A stretch of DNA of 64,000 bases from Sphingobacterium endophyticum (GTDB lineage Bacteria > Bacteroidota > Bacteroidia > Sphingobacteriales > Sphingobacteriaceae). The notes below the pieces were generated by a model. That model saw only the letters and a list, made by a program, of their open reading frames with translations. It did not search any database and was not told the origin of the DNA. The DNA is taken from the NCBI RefSeq assembly GCF_009733535.1, contig NZ_SMMI01000006.1, forward strand, positions 62,001 through 126,000. The letters run 5' to 3'. Each line of letters opens with the position of its first letter. The first letter of the stretch is position 1. The position numbers were made by a program, and so were the translations under genes. Positions 36,090 to 46,300 of the stretch are shown here, piece after piece.

Positions 36090-36538
36090 GTTTCTGAGTT
36101 TTTAAGACGGCCATCAGCCGAGCCTGCTTGCGTTCAAGCCATACGACTGCCTTGATAGATAGAGGGCAATATTGCAGGAGGGCATGACGGCTTTCAATAT
36201 ATCAGTCTGACCTAATTAACTTCTTTTGATTTATTCGGTAATGAGAGGAGGTGCTGTTTTGTTTCTCTATCACTACCATTTATTCGTTCAAAGGTCGGAG
36301 TATGCTATGTTTCGTTTCATGGGCTAAAAAGGTCAGTGTTTAGCTGAAACAAGGTTTTGACTGAAAAATACTATCCGCAGGTTGGAGATTTTTTAGCAAA
36401 CCGAAGGCTCGACCTTGTAAAGCGTAAAGGACACTGATTTACCTTTGCCCTTGAAAATGGAACGAATAGCATACCGACTTGTGATAAAATTCATTAAATA
36501 GCTGATAAACAATAGTATTACAAAAGAAAAATTAAAAA
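36090..36538. other. Non-coding stretch between the repeats and the tRNA side
   Basis: Moderate G+C sequence with no protein-like frame. It probably belongs to the regulatory or end region of the mobile element. No further repeats recognised. Confidence 0.35.
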
Positions 36539-36591
36539 CGGGTTCGATCTCCCCTAAATTTAGGTGATTTTATGAGACACAACATCGAACC
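36539..36591. repeat. Nested palindromes near the right end of the island
   Basis: GGGTTCGAT (36539-36547) and ATCGAACCC (36583-36591) are inverted copies; between them CCTAAATTTAGG (36552-36563) is a perfect 12-base palindrome. GGGTTCGAT resembles a tRNA T-arm. It could be a recombinase arm or core site. Confidence 0.4.
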
Positions 36592-36657
36592 CCGAAGATG
36601 ATTTTCAAGTCAACGTATATCTATCAGAATATCAGTAAATTATAAGGAAATAAAAAA

Positions 36658-36688
36658 GGGACAAGTTCGCTATTTTTGAACTTGTCCC
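36658..36688 (-). terminator. Terminator of the tRNA-Lys gene
   Basis: GGGACAAGTTC-N9-GAACTTGTCCC is a perfect 11-base stem, followed on the minus strand by TTTTTTA. It lies 3 bases after the encoded CCA end. Confidence 0.85.
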
Positions 36689-36691
36689 AAG

Positions 36692-36767
36692 TGGTGACCC
36701 CGCTGAGGCTCGAACTCAGGACCCACAGATTAAGAGTCTGTTGCTCTACCAACTGAGCTACGAAGTC
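36692..36767 (-). tRNA. tRNA-Lys (anticodon CTT)
   Basis: On the minus strand the gene starts GACTTCGTAGCTCAGTTGG, has the anticodon loop CTCTTAA (anticodon CTT, reads AAG) and T-arm TGAGTTCGAGCCTCA, and ends GGGGTC-A-CCA with the CCA encoded. The acceptor stem GACTTCG/CGGGGTC pairs fully but uses two G-U pairs. The 3' end points into the island, as expected for a tRNA used as an integration site. Confidence 0.95.
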
Positions 36768-36954
36768 TTTTGTTGAGTCAAAGGTACAAGACATCACAAA
36801 AAAATCAAATAATTAATTTGATTATTTCATTTACCTGATAATTCGAAAAAAATCTACAATAATTAAAATCGCTTAATTATTCATTCATTAAGCCTAATAA
36901 TTAATATACATTTATAACACATACTATTAATATCCATACCCCACAATTATTAAC

Positions 36955-37896
36955 ATGAACATTTTTCACAAAATATTGAATAAAATAGACTGGAAAATCA
37001 ATGTTTCAAGATCCCAAAAGGAGCTCAAAAACAACAAACTCCTTGTCCTAAACTATAAGGATAGCCTAGATTATTTAATAGATTCAAAATGTTCACTATC
37101 AAGATTTGGGGATGGAGAGTTTACACTAATGTTGAACGGAGAATTCCTTTCTCCAAGGAACAACTCACTAAAATTCCAGCAAGCAGATCCGCATTTAAAA
37201 AATAGATTAAAAAACATACTAAAGGATAGATCTGTCGATCAGTATAATTTAAAAATTGCTATTCCAAGAACCTTAGTTGAAATTGACCGTAATAATCTTG
37301 TAGATACTTCAATTGGATTTTGGCAGAACTATCTACATGAATTATTCTATAAAGTTTATAAGCTCTTGAGAAAGGATTATACCTATCTAAGCTCTCAAAT
37401 TAGTAGGTTTTATTTAGATGACAGGAATAAAAATCAGGCGGTTATCGAGAACAATGTAAATAAGTGGAAACAGCTTTGGAAAGATCAAGACCTACTTATT
37501 ATCGAAAGTGTAGGCAGCAATTTAGGAAAGGACAGCAGACTTTATGAACATGCCTCGTGCATTCAAAGAATTGAATGTCCAAATTACAATACCTTCCAAT
37601 ATTATAATGAGATTCTTGATGCAGCAAGAAAATTCGGTAAAGATAAACTTATCCTCATTTCATTGGGTCCTACCGCAGCTGTATTGGCCTATGATTTAGC
37701 AAAGGATGGTTTCCGAGCAATTGACACTGGATACTTAGAACTGGAATATCATTTCTTCCTAACAAAAGCTACAGCTGAAACAACAATCAATGGAATAAAA
37801 ATCGGTGAGGTCGAAACGATCCAAAACGACCCTTTTCCAAGATCGGAAAATTATATAGAGAATAAGGAAGTAATCTTTAGGATATTAGAAAAATAG
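36955..37896 (+). CDS. GT-D fold glycosyltransferase (DUF1792 family)
   Basis: The 313-residue protein has the family signatures SRFGDGEFTL (RFGDGE is the nucleotide-sugar site) and ISLGPTAAVLAYDLAKDGFR with IDTGYLELEYHF near the C-terminus. Such enzymes transfer sugars in surface polysaccharide or glycoprotein assembly. It stands alone, next to the tRNA on the side away from the island. Confidence 0.88.
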   Translation: MNIFHKILNKIDWKINVSRSQKELKNNKLLVLNYKDSLDYLIDSKCSLSRFGDGEFTLMLNGEFLSPRNNSLKFQQADPHLKNRLKNILKDRSVDQYNLKIAIPRTLVEIDRNNLVDTSIGFWQNYLHELFYKVYKLLRKDYTYLSSQISRFYLDDRNKNQAVIENNVNKWKQLWKDQDLLIIESVGSNLGKDSRLYEHASCIQRIECPNYNTFQYYNEILDAARKFGKDKLILISLGPTAAVLAYDLAKDGFRAIDTGYLELEYHFFLTKATAETTINGIKIGEVETIQNDPFPRSENYIENKEVIFRILEK

Positions 37897-37907
37897 AAGT
37901 AGGCCAA

Positions 37908-38516
37908 CTAAAATTTCGACCTATTCTCATAAGCCCATTTTACTTCCTCCTCCGGGGTAATATCCGTAATCTTTTTCAACCTACTATACGTAGCCCCTGG
38001 AAAATCATAAGGTTTGCTATAATCGTAATATGGCCCAACTACTCCTATCATCCAACCTTTTTCAGAGGCCCAATGAGGTGAATCTGTCCTGAATTTAAAA
38101 ACCTCGTAATAGACAAAATTTTGCTTCCCATCACTATCAAAAGATACTTGTTTCACGTGTTCGATTTCATCAGGAATTGCATCTAACTCAGAAGGAAATC
38201 TTAACCACCAGCATAAGTTCGCTTCAGCAGCTTTCTGAAAACTTAGATATTCAGATGGGAAAAGTTCCAAAATCCCATATTTAGCCAAAAGTCTGTAAGC
38301 GTTTACTCTTGTCCACTTATCTTCTACAAACGGATAGATTTCTTCTCTGCTGATATTTTGGCCATTTTCTAGTTTATTATAAAGGTCCCTCGTCTCATAA
38401 AATTGTGCTCTATCCATCATCTTTTTTCTCCTTTTAACAACACTAATGTGGTATAAACTTGAAATAAAAATCAAAATGGAAACAGAACCTAGGATAATTA
38501 ATATGGCTTTCCTCAT
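37908..38516 (-). CDS. Hypothetical membrane-anchored protein
   Basis: From ATG 38516 (MRKAILIILGSVSILIFISS) the 202-residue product has one N-terminal membrane segment, then a helical region (RDLYNKLENGQNISREEIYPFVEDKW) and a domain rich in Trp and Tyr (SPHWASEKGWMIGVVGPYYD). No named family recognised. It converges on the glycosyltransferase gene with 11 bases between stops. Confidence 0.65.
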   Translation of the reverse strand: MRKAILIILGSVSILIFISSLYHISVVKRRKKMMDRAQFYETRDLYNKLENGQNISREEIYPFVEDKWTRVNAYRLLAKYGILELFPSEYLSFQKAAEANLCWWLRFPSELDAIPDEIEHVKQVSFDSDGKQNFVYYEVFKFRTDSPHWASEKGWMIGVVGPYYDYSKPYDFPGATYSRLKKITDITPEEEVKWAYENRSKF

Positions 38517-38732
38517 ATAATGATTAATTGGTTGAACTCGTTTGGCTAAAATTAAAAATTTTATCGAACTATTCAGACAAAAGAATAATCGGGCACTGAG
38601 CCGGTACCCTTGATCCACGCCCTGATCTTGTCAATGGGTTGCAAAAGGCCTTTATCCTAACATCGCCCTTCGAGGAGCTCAGGGACCGATGTGAGGATAT
38701 GGCCCTCAACTTTAAAACTATTTACTTTCTAC

Positions 38733-39050
38733 TTATTCAATATCAAAGGTATTTACTAAATAATAGGCACCTTGACGTGTCATTTCACTCTCATCATAAT
38801 GGTTTCCCAAAGGCACCATACAGGGAATCTTTCGAGATATCACCACTTCAAGCACTTCATCCACACCTTGCTTACTTGGCGCTTCCACAACAAGATCTGG
38901 CCTTTCCGCATCTAACGTCGACTGCATGGCCGGCAATAGACTTCTTTGAAACCTCAGCATTCGACACAAGGTGGATATCCGAAAACTGAACAACCTTAAA
39001 CTTTCCCAATTTAATGGAAAGGCGCTATGCTTTCAAACCTATAGTTCCCG
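38733..39050 (-). pseudogene. Decayed calcineurin-like metallophosphoesterase
   Basis: On the minus strand one frame reads LSIKLGKFKVVQFSDIHLVS (start motif of the phosphoesterase fold). After a frameshift near 38925 another reads LDAERPDLVV, SKQGVDEVLEVVISRKIP and GNHYDESEMTRQ, matching the order '..DAEKPDLV..GD..', '..ISR.IP', 'GNHDDE..MTR'. The GD motif is lost, GNHD reads GNHY, and the rest of the enzyme is missing. It is the remains of a second phosphoesterase gene downstream of the intact one. Confidence 0.7.
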
Positions 39051-39111
39051 CAATGAATGTTATATAAGAAGGAATAAATTTCAAATTGGCAACTTCATGA
39101 TTTTTGATTCT

Positions 39112-40674
39112 TTATTGAACAACTTCGATCTCCTTCTGTGCGGCATGATTTCGGCCAAACATATCCACTGCTTCAACCTCAACAATGTGTTTGCCTGGCT
39201 TCAATTTAGGTAATTTCAACTTCCAAAGATGGGCCGATTTTACAGGATCGCTCGGCTTTCTTCCAGCAACCAAAGTAGTTGCACCCTCATATGCCAATAA
39301 TCCCTTCATATATTCAGGATCCTCACCCTCAACTTTTTCCATCATTGTCCAATCCGCTTGTCCAATCCTATATCGTACCTGATCGTTTGCAGAACCTAGG
39401 AAAAAGTTTGCATATAGATTATACCGTCCCGTGTATTTCTCTTTAACCACTGAAGGGCCAAACAAATTAATCGTATAATTTTCATCCTTACCGACAACTT
39501 TATAATCAAACTTATACTGATTTCCGTCGATCATAAGCGTTGCATATCCTTTGGGTGTACCATCTCGCATCGTTGAGGTCGGAATACCTTTCTCATTCGG
39601 CAATCCTGAATACCAGTCTCCCGATGTGGTTCCTACATTGTATTCATGAAAAGGTTTGGCTCCATTCCATCCATGTTCAGGTCCATAAATATTTTGTTGC
39701 TGATAATGCGTGTGTGCCGAAAGCCCCAGTAAATTTGGATACTCGCCAAGGATATCAAACAATTGCTGACGATCATCGTTCCGGAATGATTTGCTATTTT
39801 CTGGATTTAATGGAATGTGAAAAGCCAATACAATCAGTTTTTCCTTAGGAACAAACTTTAAATCATTCGCTACAAACTCAACCTGATCCTTTCTGAATCC
39901 ACCTTGGTATCCCTTGCCTGTTTCAGGATGCGGATAGATAATGTTATCCAAGATTATAAAATGTGCATCCCCCACATTGAATGAGTAATTTGCCGGACCA
40001 AAAACTTTCTCAAACCCTTCATCAGCAAGAGAATCTTGGGTAACATCGTAATTCATGTCATGATTACCCATAACATTATACCATGGCAATCCCATCTGAG
40101 CGATCGTTTGTTTATAACTTGGGTGCAAGGATAGATCATCTCCCACCAAATCCCCCAAACTAATTCCAAAGAGAGGTCCAGCTTTGGTTTTTGCCTCTGC
40201 TACGACGCCATTTTTGAAAAATTCCATCTCCTCTGGCGTGTAGGCCTGCGGATCACCAAATACAAATGCAGAAAAGGATTTAGGCTCTTCCTTAACTTTC
40301 AATGCAAAATCAATCTGTTTAGGCAATGGTCCTGTTGCGGCCACACCCGGATATTTCAACGCCGGAGCACCATGAGGTTTATGAATATAATAGAATTTTG
40401 GATGATTATCGGTGTCCAATACCAACTCATAGCCAGATGGCTTGATCACAAAAATTATATTATCATTTTGAACAGGAAGTTCATACCGACCATTCTTATC
40501 GGTTTGGACAACCTGTCTTCCGTTACTAACACTTACTCCAGCAAGACCAATTTCCTTGCTATCCTGTTTGCCGTTTGAATTTGCATCGATGTAAACCGTT
40601 CCTATTGCAAGCTCCTGACCAATGGCAGTTCCTGTAAACAAACAAGCAAGCAAAGACCAATATAATTTTTTCAT
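39112..40674 (-). CDS. Calcineurin-like metallophosphoesterase, exported, three-domain
   Basis: From ATG 40674 the 520-residue protein has a signal peptide (ending GTAIGQ), an N-terminal beta domain (about 20-125), a calcineurin-like catalytic domain (about 135-380: FVFGDPQAY, SLGDLVGDDL, NVMGNHDMNY, LAFHIPLN, LSAHTHYQQ), and a C-terminal beta domain (about 390-520). All metal-ligand motifs are present, the first as GDPQ. It is probably a periplasmic or surface phosphatase. The extended frame to 40701 begins inside the -7 box and is not used. Confidence 0.9.
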   Translation of the reverse strand: MKKLYWSLLACLFTGTAIGQELAIGTVYIDANSNGKQDSKEIGLAGVSVSNGRQVVQTDKNGRYELPVQNDNIIFVIKPSGYELVLDTDNHPKFYYIHKPHGAPALKYPGVAATGPLPKQIDFALKVKEEPKSFSAFVFGDPQAYTPEEMEFFKNGVVAEAKTKAGPLFGISLGDLVGDDLSLHPSYKQTIAQMGLPWYNVMGNHDMNYDVTQDSLADEGFEKVFGPANYSFNVGDAHFIILDNIIYPHPETGKGYQGGFRKDQVEFVANDLKFVPKEKLIVLAFHIPLNPENSKSFRNDDRQQLFDILGEYPNLLGLSAHTHYQQQNIYGPEHGWNGAKPFHEYNVGTTSGDWYSGLPNEKGIPTSTMRDGTPKGYATLMIDGNQYKFDYKVVGKDENYTINLFGPSVVKEKYTGRYNLYANFFLGSANDQVRYRIGQADWTMMEKVEGEDPEYMKGLLAYEGATTLVAGRKPSDPVKSAHLWKLKLPKLKPGKHIVEVEAVDMFGRNHAAQKEIEVVQ

Positions 40675-40694
40675 GTTTATGGGGTTGTTTGTGC

Positions 40695-40702
40695 CAAACA
40701 TA
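40695..40702 (-). promoter_or_regulatory. -7 box of the metallophosphoesterase gene
   Basis: TATGTTTG on the minus strand fits TAnnTTTG and lies 21 bases before ATG 40674. Confidence 0.45.
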
Positions 40703-41299
40703 GGTGTTGAGGTTTAATATAGGATTAAGGGAATGTTAAGTTAAGAATTTATGACCTGGAGTTCTAAACATTTAGATTCTCAACCTATACTTAAAATGAG
40801 TTATCTCTCATTAATTAACATTTACAACAATTGACATTATTTCGTCCCAATAGGATCTATTGAAATTTTTTACAGCATCGCTTCAATAAAGAAGTAAGGG
40901 GGCTATCTCCTTCATCTTTTGGCATTCTTTGCATTCCATTTGCTCGTACACGATGCTCAGGGGTCTATTTCAGGATAATTAATGTGTTTAAACTTTCTCC
41001 TTCAAACCCATTGGTGAGTCAGTCATTTCGATGCCTTTTCTATTTCTCCGAATTACAACCGGGCCAAAATCCTACCCTCTTTCAATAAGTTCTTGTTAAT
41101 ACATTCCTAAATAACTGTACGAAGATCTATTGAACACCAGCATTTTATCTACATAACAGCGTATTGTCCATTATTTTTCCATCTTTCATGTTTACTTCGA
41201 GTCCTGTTCTGCATGCATCCACATCTTGTTATGACCCTATCCACTGCTCGTCCGAAAAAGGGACGGCTAGGGCACAAAGAAATCTAGATTGAAACAAAA
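40703..41299. other. Intergenic stretch without a supportable gene
   Basis: Nearly 600 bases between the metallophosphoesterase promoter and the terminator of the SusCD operon. No protein-like frame and no RNA gene recognised. Confidence 0.4.
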
Positions 41300-41323
41300 G
41301 AAGGTGACCGTACGGTCACCTTC
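41300..41323 (-). terminator. Terminator of the ECF/FecR-linked SusCD operon
   Basis: GAAGGTGACCGT is followed directly by its complement, a perfect 24-base palindrome; on the minus strand TTTTGTTTC follows. It is 26 bases after the SusD stop. Confidence 0.75.
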
Positions 41324-41349
41324 CCCCTAACTAACAAAAAACCTAAAAC

Positions 41350-43335
41350 TTATTGAATGGCACCTTGATCTGCGACCAAAGGCCAGCCTGGGTTCTGATA
41401 TAATGATGAATTCTGTGCTGTTCCATCAGGTGAGGTAATCGAAAAATGGTTGAAGGCAATCGGACTCAAGTAGTGTGCTTCGGTCCATCTGTAACCATTC
41501 AACACCAAATTATTACCGCTTAGGTTGATGCGGTATGGTCTCAAATATGGACTCTCCGATTTTGCAGATACATTCGCTGTTGCTCCAGAAGTATTGGGTT
41601 GGATCAATAGGGTCTTACCCTCACGAACAAACCATTTTTCCATAGGTCCCCACACTTTAATACCTTCAAGGATTAAAGGATTCGTTTTTAACTGATCTAA
41701 AGATCTCCAACGCTTCAAGTCAGCATAACGGAAACCCTCGGCCATAAATTCAAGCCTTCTTTCCCTACGGATGTTGTAAAGGATTTTATCCGTTAAGACT
41801 TCACCGGCACTATACGCTCCCAAGTCACGTTTGGCTTCTTCGGTCATGTTGGTGCTATTGATGGTAATATTGAAGTCTGGATTGACACCAGCACGCGTAC
41901 GGATCCTTCTCCAATAATCAGCGGCTTTGCTGTTGATGGATTTGTTCTTCAGGTAGCTGGCCTCGATATAGTTCAAATAAGCTTCTGTCGCCCTGAAAAT
42001 GATGGAACCCGTCGTTCCTGCTGAACCTTCAGACTGTGCTGCTAGATAGCTCATTCCCTTTTTCAAAGCGTATCCTGTAACATAACGAGTTTCAGCGAGT
42101 CCGGTGATATCGGGATATCCTTCGAGCATCGGTCTTCCGTTCGTATTATTACGATCTGTAAATCTAAGCTCTCCCGGGTTTTTCATGAATAATTGCAGGC
42201 GATTATCACGGCCAGCTTTTACCATTGAAACGGAGTCGTCACCCTTATACCCCGAACCTGGGGCATAAATAGGCAATCCATTTGCCATAGGGAAGGTTTC
42301 CACCAAGCCGCGTGAATAGCCTGAGTTACCGCCACCTCCATTCATATAGTTGCTCACGTTATGGTTTACACTTAATGATGCGTTATAGCTTCTCCATAAC
42401 AGAACTTCACTGTATTTGTTCAAATCAAGATCTGCGAACATGGCAAAGTATGGATTTGCCGAAGAGTTATAGCCATTATCCATTCTGTTTTCAACAAGAG
42501 GAACGACATCGGCAACCTGTTCTGCAGCAGACATTGCCTGAGTTAAGAAGAAGTCGATTTCGCTGTCGATCTGCAAGGTAAAAGAAGGGTGAGATTTCTT
42601 TCCTGGCCAATTGGAAGTTCCCGGAACCAACGCTGTGTTCTTATGGTAGGTTAGCCAGGTTGCTTCATGTAAAGCGACACGCGATTTAAACAGTAAAGCT
42701 ACATTTTTAGAAATACGGTTCTGTTGATTAGGAGACGGAGTTTTCAATAGCATGATTGCCGAGTCAAGGTCAGAAAGAATGAATCTCGCCACTTGATTTC
42801 TAGGTTGTCTGACCGAAGCTTCGACTAATTGGCCTAATTCATCCTTTAGGGTTGTTTTCACTATCGGAAAGTCCCCTAGCGTCTGAACCTTATTAAAATA
42901 TTCATAGGCACGTAGGAAATAGGCTTCGCCGATATAATGTTCAATATTATTGGTTGCCCCTGAGATCTTATTTTCTTTCCATTTTGGAAGGACCTGCTCA
43001 AAGAAATAATTCATCTCACGGATTGCGGAAAAAGAATAATCACCACCAGAGGTAGGTACTTTCCATTCACCGGGAACCCAACGGGTTGCATAAGAACTCG
43101 TCAACTGGTTGTCTGTGTGGTTATCATTTGCAAAGGTACCCAGTCCCCATCCCCCATGGGATGGAAAGGCATATCGAGAAAGTGTATAAGTTGCTAGATC
43201 AGGTTCTGTGTTTAGATAATCTCCTGGAGTAACATTGGATAAAGGCGCACGGTCCAAGTATTTGTTACAGCTGCTGCTAAGCAAACTGCCAACTGCCAGG
43301 CCCATGAATAATATATGTTTGAATGTTGTTTTCAT
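41350..43335 (-). CDS. SusD/RagB-type lipoprotein (661 aa)
   Basis: Lipobox SLLSSSC (Cys23). The SusD fold shows in EAYFLRAYEYFNKVQTLGDF, 'NVALLFKSRVALHEATW' and the C-terminal RRERRLEFMAEGFRYADLKR. It is longer than the common 500-550 residues, with a large insert around 200-330. It pairs with the STN-type SusC whose stop codon is 12 bases upstream. Substrate unknown, since no glycoside hydrolase is linked. Confidence 0.92.
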   Translation of the reverse strand: MKTTFKHILFMGLAVGSLLSSSCNKYLDRAPLSNVTPGDYLNTEPDLATYTLSRYAFPSHGGWGLGTFANDNHTDNQLTSSYATRWVPGEWKVPTSGGDYSFSAIREMNYFFEQVLPKWKENKISGATNNIEHYIGEAYFLRAYEYFNKVQTLGDFPIVKTTLKDELGQLVEASVRQPRNQVARFILSDLDSAIMLLKTPSPNQQNRISKNVALLFKSRVALHEATWLTYHKNTALVPGTSNWPGKKSHPSFTLQIDSEIDFFLTQAMSAAEQVADVVPLVENRMDNGYNSSANPYFAMFADLDLNKYSEVLLWRSYNASLSVNHNVSNYMNGGGGNSGYSRGLVETFPMANGLPIYAPGSGYKGDDSVSMVKAGRDNRLQLFMKNPGELRFTDRNNTNGRPMLEGYPDITGLAETRYVTGYALKKGMSYLAAQSEGSAGTTGSIIFRATEAYLNYIEASYLKNKSINSKAADYWRRIRTRAGVNPDFNITINSTNMTEEAKRDLGAYSAGEVLTDKILYNIRRERRLEFMAEGFRYADLKRWRSLDQLKTNPLILEGIKVWGPMEKWFVREGKTLLIQPNTSGATANVSAKSESPYLRPYRINLSGNNLVLNGYRWTEAHYLSPIAFNHFSITSPDGTAQNSSLYQNPGWPLVADQGAIQ

Positions 43336-43347
43336 AAAGCAATTGGA

Positions 43348-46300
43348 TTAAAAATTAATGTTTAGACCGAACGAATAAACAGTAGAGAATGGGTAGGTTT
43401 TACCATCATTCCATCCCCCAAGGCCCACTGTTTCAGGATCGAATACCTTTGCCATTTTAGTAAAGGTCAATAGGTTCTCACCGGAAAGGTATAGTCGAAT
43501 TTTCGACACCCCGATACTGCTCAACCGAGCTGAATTGAAGGTATAACCAATCTGCGCATTCTTTAATCTTAAATAAGCTGCGTTCTGTAAATATCTAGTT
43601 TGAGTATTCTGGTTCTTTCCTGTATTGAAGTAAGGTCGAGGCAGGTAAGAATCCAGGTTGACACCTAGCACACCATTCTGAACCATAACTGAATTTTCAT
43701 CACGGAAGAAATCAAGGTTTTCCTCAAATCCAGCGGACTGCCACATTCCTCCGTTTGCTCCCCAGAAGTAAGGTCCATTCGGCATATGGTCACGTTTTCC
43801 TACACCCTGGAAGAACATACGAAAATCAAATCCTTTATAAGACCCGCTCAAATCCAAGCTATAGCGGTATCTAGGCATTCTGTTTCCAATAATGCTCAAG
43901 TCACCATGTTCCGTGATTGTATTGGAGCCTGCCGAAACCATTCCGTCACCATTCAAATCCTGGTACATGATATCTCCAGCCAGCCATTGACTTGCAAAGT
44001 TTTGCTTGGTATGTGCTAAGTGAGCATCCATTTCTTCCTGCGTTTTAGCGAGGCCAACGGTTGTATACCCCCAAATTTCGCCTACTCGTTGACCGTTGTA
44101 CCAAGTATCAAGGGTACCTGTAAGATTAGGATACTCTGTTACTGTTTGTCTATCATCTGAGAATACACCTCTTACTGCATAGTTGAAATTGCCGATGTTA
44201 TCTTTCCAGTTCACCTCCAGCTCAACTCCTTTAGAATTCATTTCAGCATTGTTGAGGCGAGGAACTGCAGTTCCCAAGATTACGGGCAGTTCCGGAGCAG
44301 GACCGATCATGTTATAGGTATTTCTTTGATAGAGTTCAAAGCCAATTCCCAATCTATTGTTCAATGCCTGTAGGTCAAACCCAACGTTCCAGCTTGAAAC
44401 CCTTTCCCAAGTTAACGATGAGGCGATCAAACCTGGCGCACCGGCAAGGTTCTGTTTCTGACCGTTCAACAACCAAGTATTTCCATTTACGGTAAACGGT
44501 AATGTTGGATAGAATGGATACCAGTTATCGGTATATTGGTTCCCCAATTCACCGTAAGATCCTCTCAGTTTGAATACGGAGATTGCATCATCCAAAGTCC
44601 AGAAATCTTCATTTGCGACGTTCCATCCTGCGGAGAATGAAGGGAAAAGATTCCATCTCAAATCTTGAGGGAAACGGGATGAACCATCGTACCGACCATT
44701 CGCTTCAAACAGGTATTTCTCTTTGTAGTTATAGTTGATACGGCCGAAGAAACCCGCAGTTGCCCAATGTTGATATTGACCGGATGTCAATGGGTTCAGG
44801 GTTGCTGTATTTAAGGTAGGAACATTGTCAGAGATCAGATCACTCATACTTCCATTCAGGGTGCTGTATTTGTTAAGCTCCGAGTTGAATCCCAGTAGGA
44901 ATTTAAAGTTATGGTCATCGGCAACATTCAAAGAATAATCTGTAAATAAGTTTGTGCTAAAGTATTCGTCCTTACGGTTGCTTTCTGAAACACTGGTATA
45001 TCCAGCGGAATTCCAGCCAACGGCCACTGGATATGGATTGTTGTCCTTGTCATAGGCAAAGGCTTTTAATACTTCATTATGGCCATTATGGTTGATCGTC
45101 CTATAGTTGACATTACCCGTGATGTTCCAATTTTGCGTAGGTTTTACCTGTAGCTGCAATTGTTGGTATAGGTAGTCCTTTACCAATTTGGACCGTCCAC
45201 CTTCAGTCATTTGGGCAAGTTCACTAGGGTCCGAAAAATGACCGTTATCATCCCTCACAGGAACTGTTGGCCAGCGTCTAGCAATGTTATGATAATAGAG
45301 GTCATTCATGTGACCGGCTTTACCATAGTCTTCACGTACGAACCTTGTGTTTGACATGAGGTCAATTTTTTCATGAAGCTTGACATTCACCTTATTCGAG
45401 AATGAGTAGCGTTTGAACTTATCATCGGCATATTTATTCAACCCGGTTTGGTCCATCAGGTTTAAGGAACTATAGAAATTTACCTTATCCGTCCCGCCAT
45501 TGGCGCTTAGGGTATGCTCATGAGAGGGCGAATAGTCGCGATAGACTTCATCGAACCAGTTCGTATTTCCATTGGATCCGCCGTAATATTGCCATTTACC
45601 ATTGGCATCCGGCTGACTTACCGATGTTATTTCACCCTTTTGATAAGCAATAATTCTTTCCAGAGCCTCCTGGGAGAACACGGCCTGTTCACCATCATTT
45701 GCTTTAACCTCATTAAAGTAATAGGCAAATGTTTTAGAATCGAGCATGGTCGGTAATCCACGAGGTTTGCTAAAGCGGAAGTTATTATTATAATTAACTA
45801 ATGTTTTACCGGATTTACCTGATTTTGTTGTTACCAGGATTACCCCAAAAGGAGCCCGAGAGCCATAGATGGAGGACGCAGCAGCATCTTTCAAAACGGT
45901 AATATTTTCGATATCATTAGGATTCAGGGCATTGATATCACCCTCCATTCCATCAATCAATACCAAGACGGCAGAACTAGATCCTACACCGATTGTACCC
46001 GCACCACGGATATTGATGTTCATCGTTTGATTTAATTCACCACCTAATCCAGAGGTCTGAACATTTAATCCCGGGACCAATCCCTGAAGCGCCTGTGCGG
46101 CATTTTGAACAGGTCGTGCTTCCAGTTCTTTCGCGCTTACGGTCGAAACGGCCCCTGTTAGGTTGACTTTCTTTTGTTGACCGTAACCAACGACAATAAC
46201 TTCATCCATTTGGTTTTCCTGCTCCACCAAGGTTATGGTCAGGGTTTGTCCTGTAGCTGCGGCAGTTTGCGGGGAATAACCAATTGAAGTAACTTCCAAT

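Noticed and set aside
38639..38989. 116-codon plus-strand frame
   Set aside because: It is antisense to the phosphoesterase relic, whose motifs are on the minus strand.
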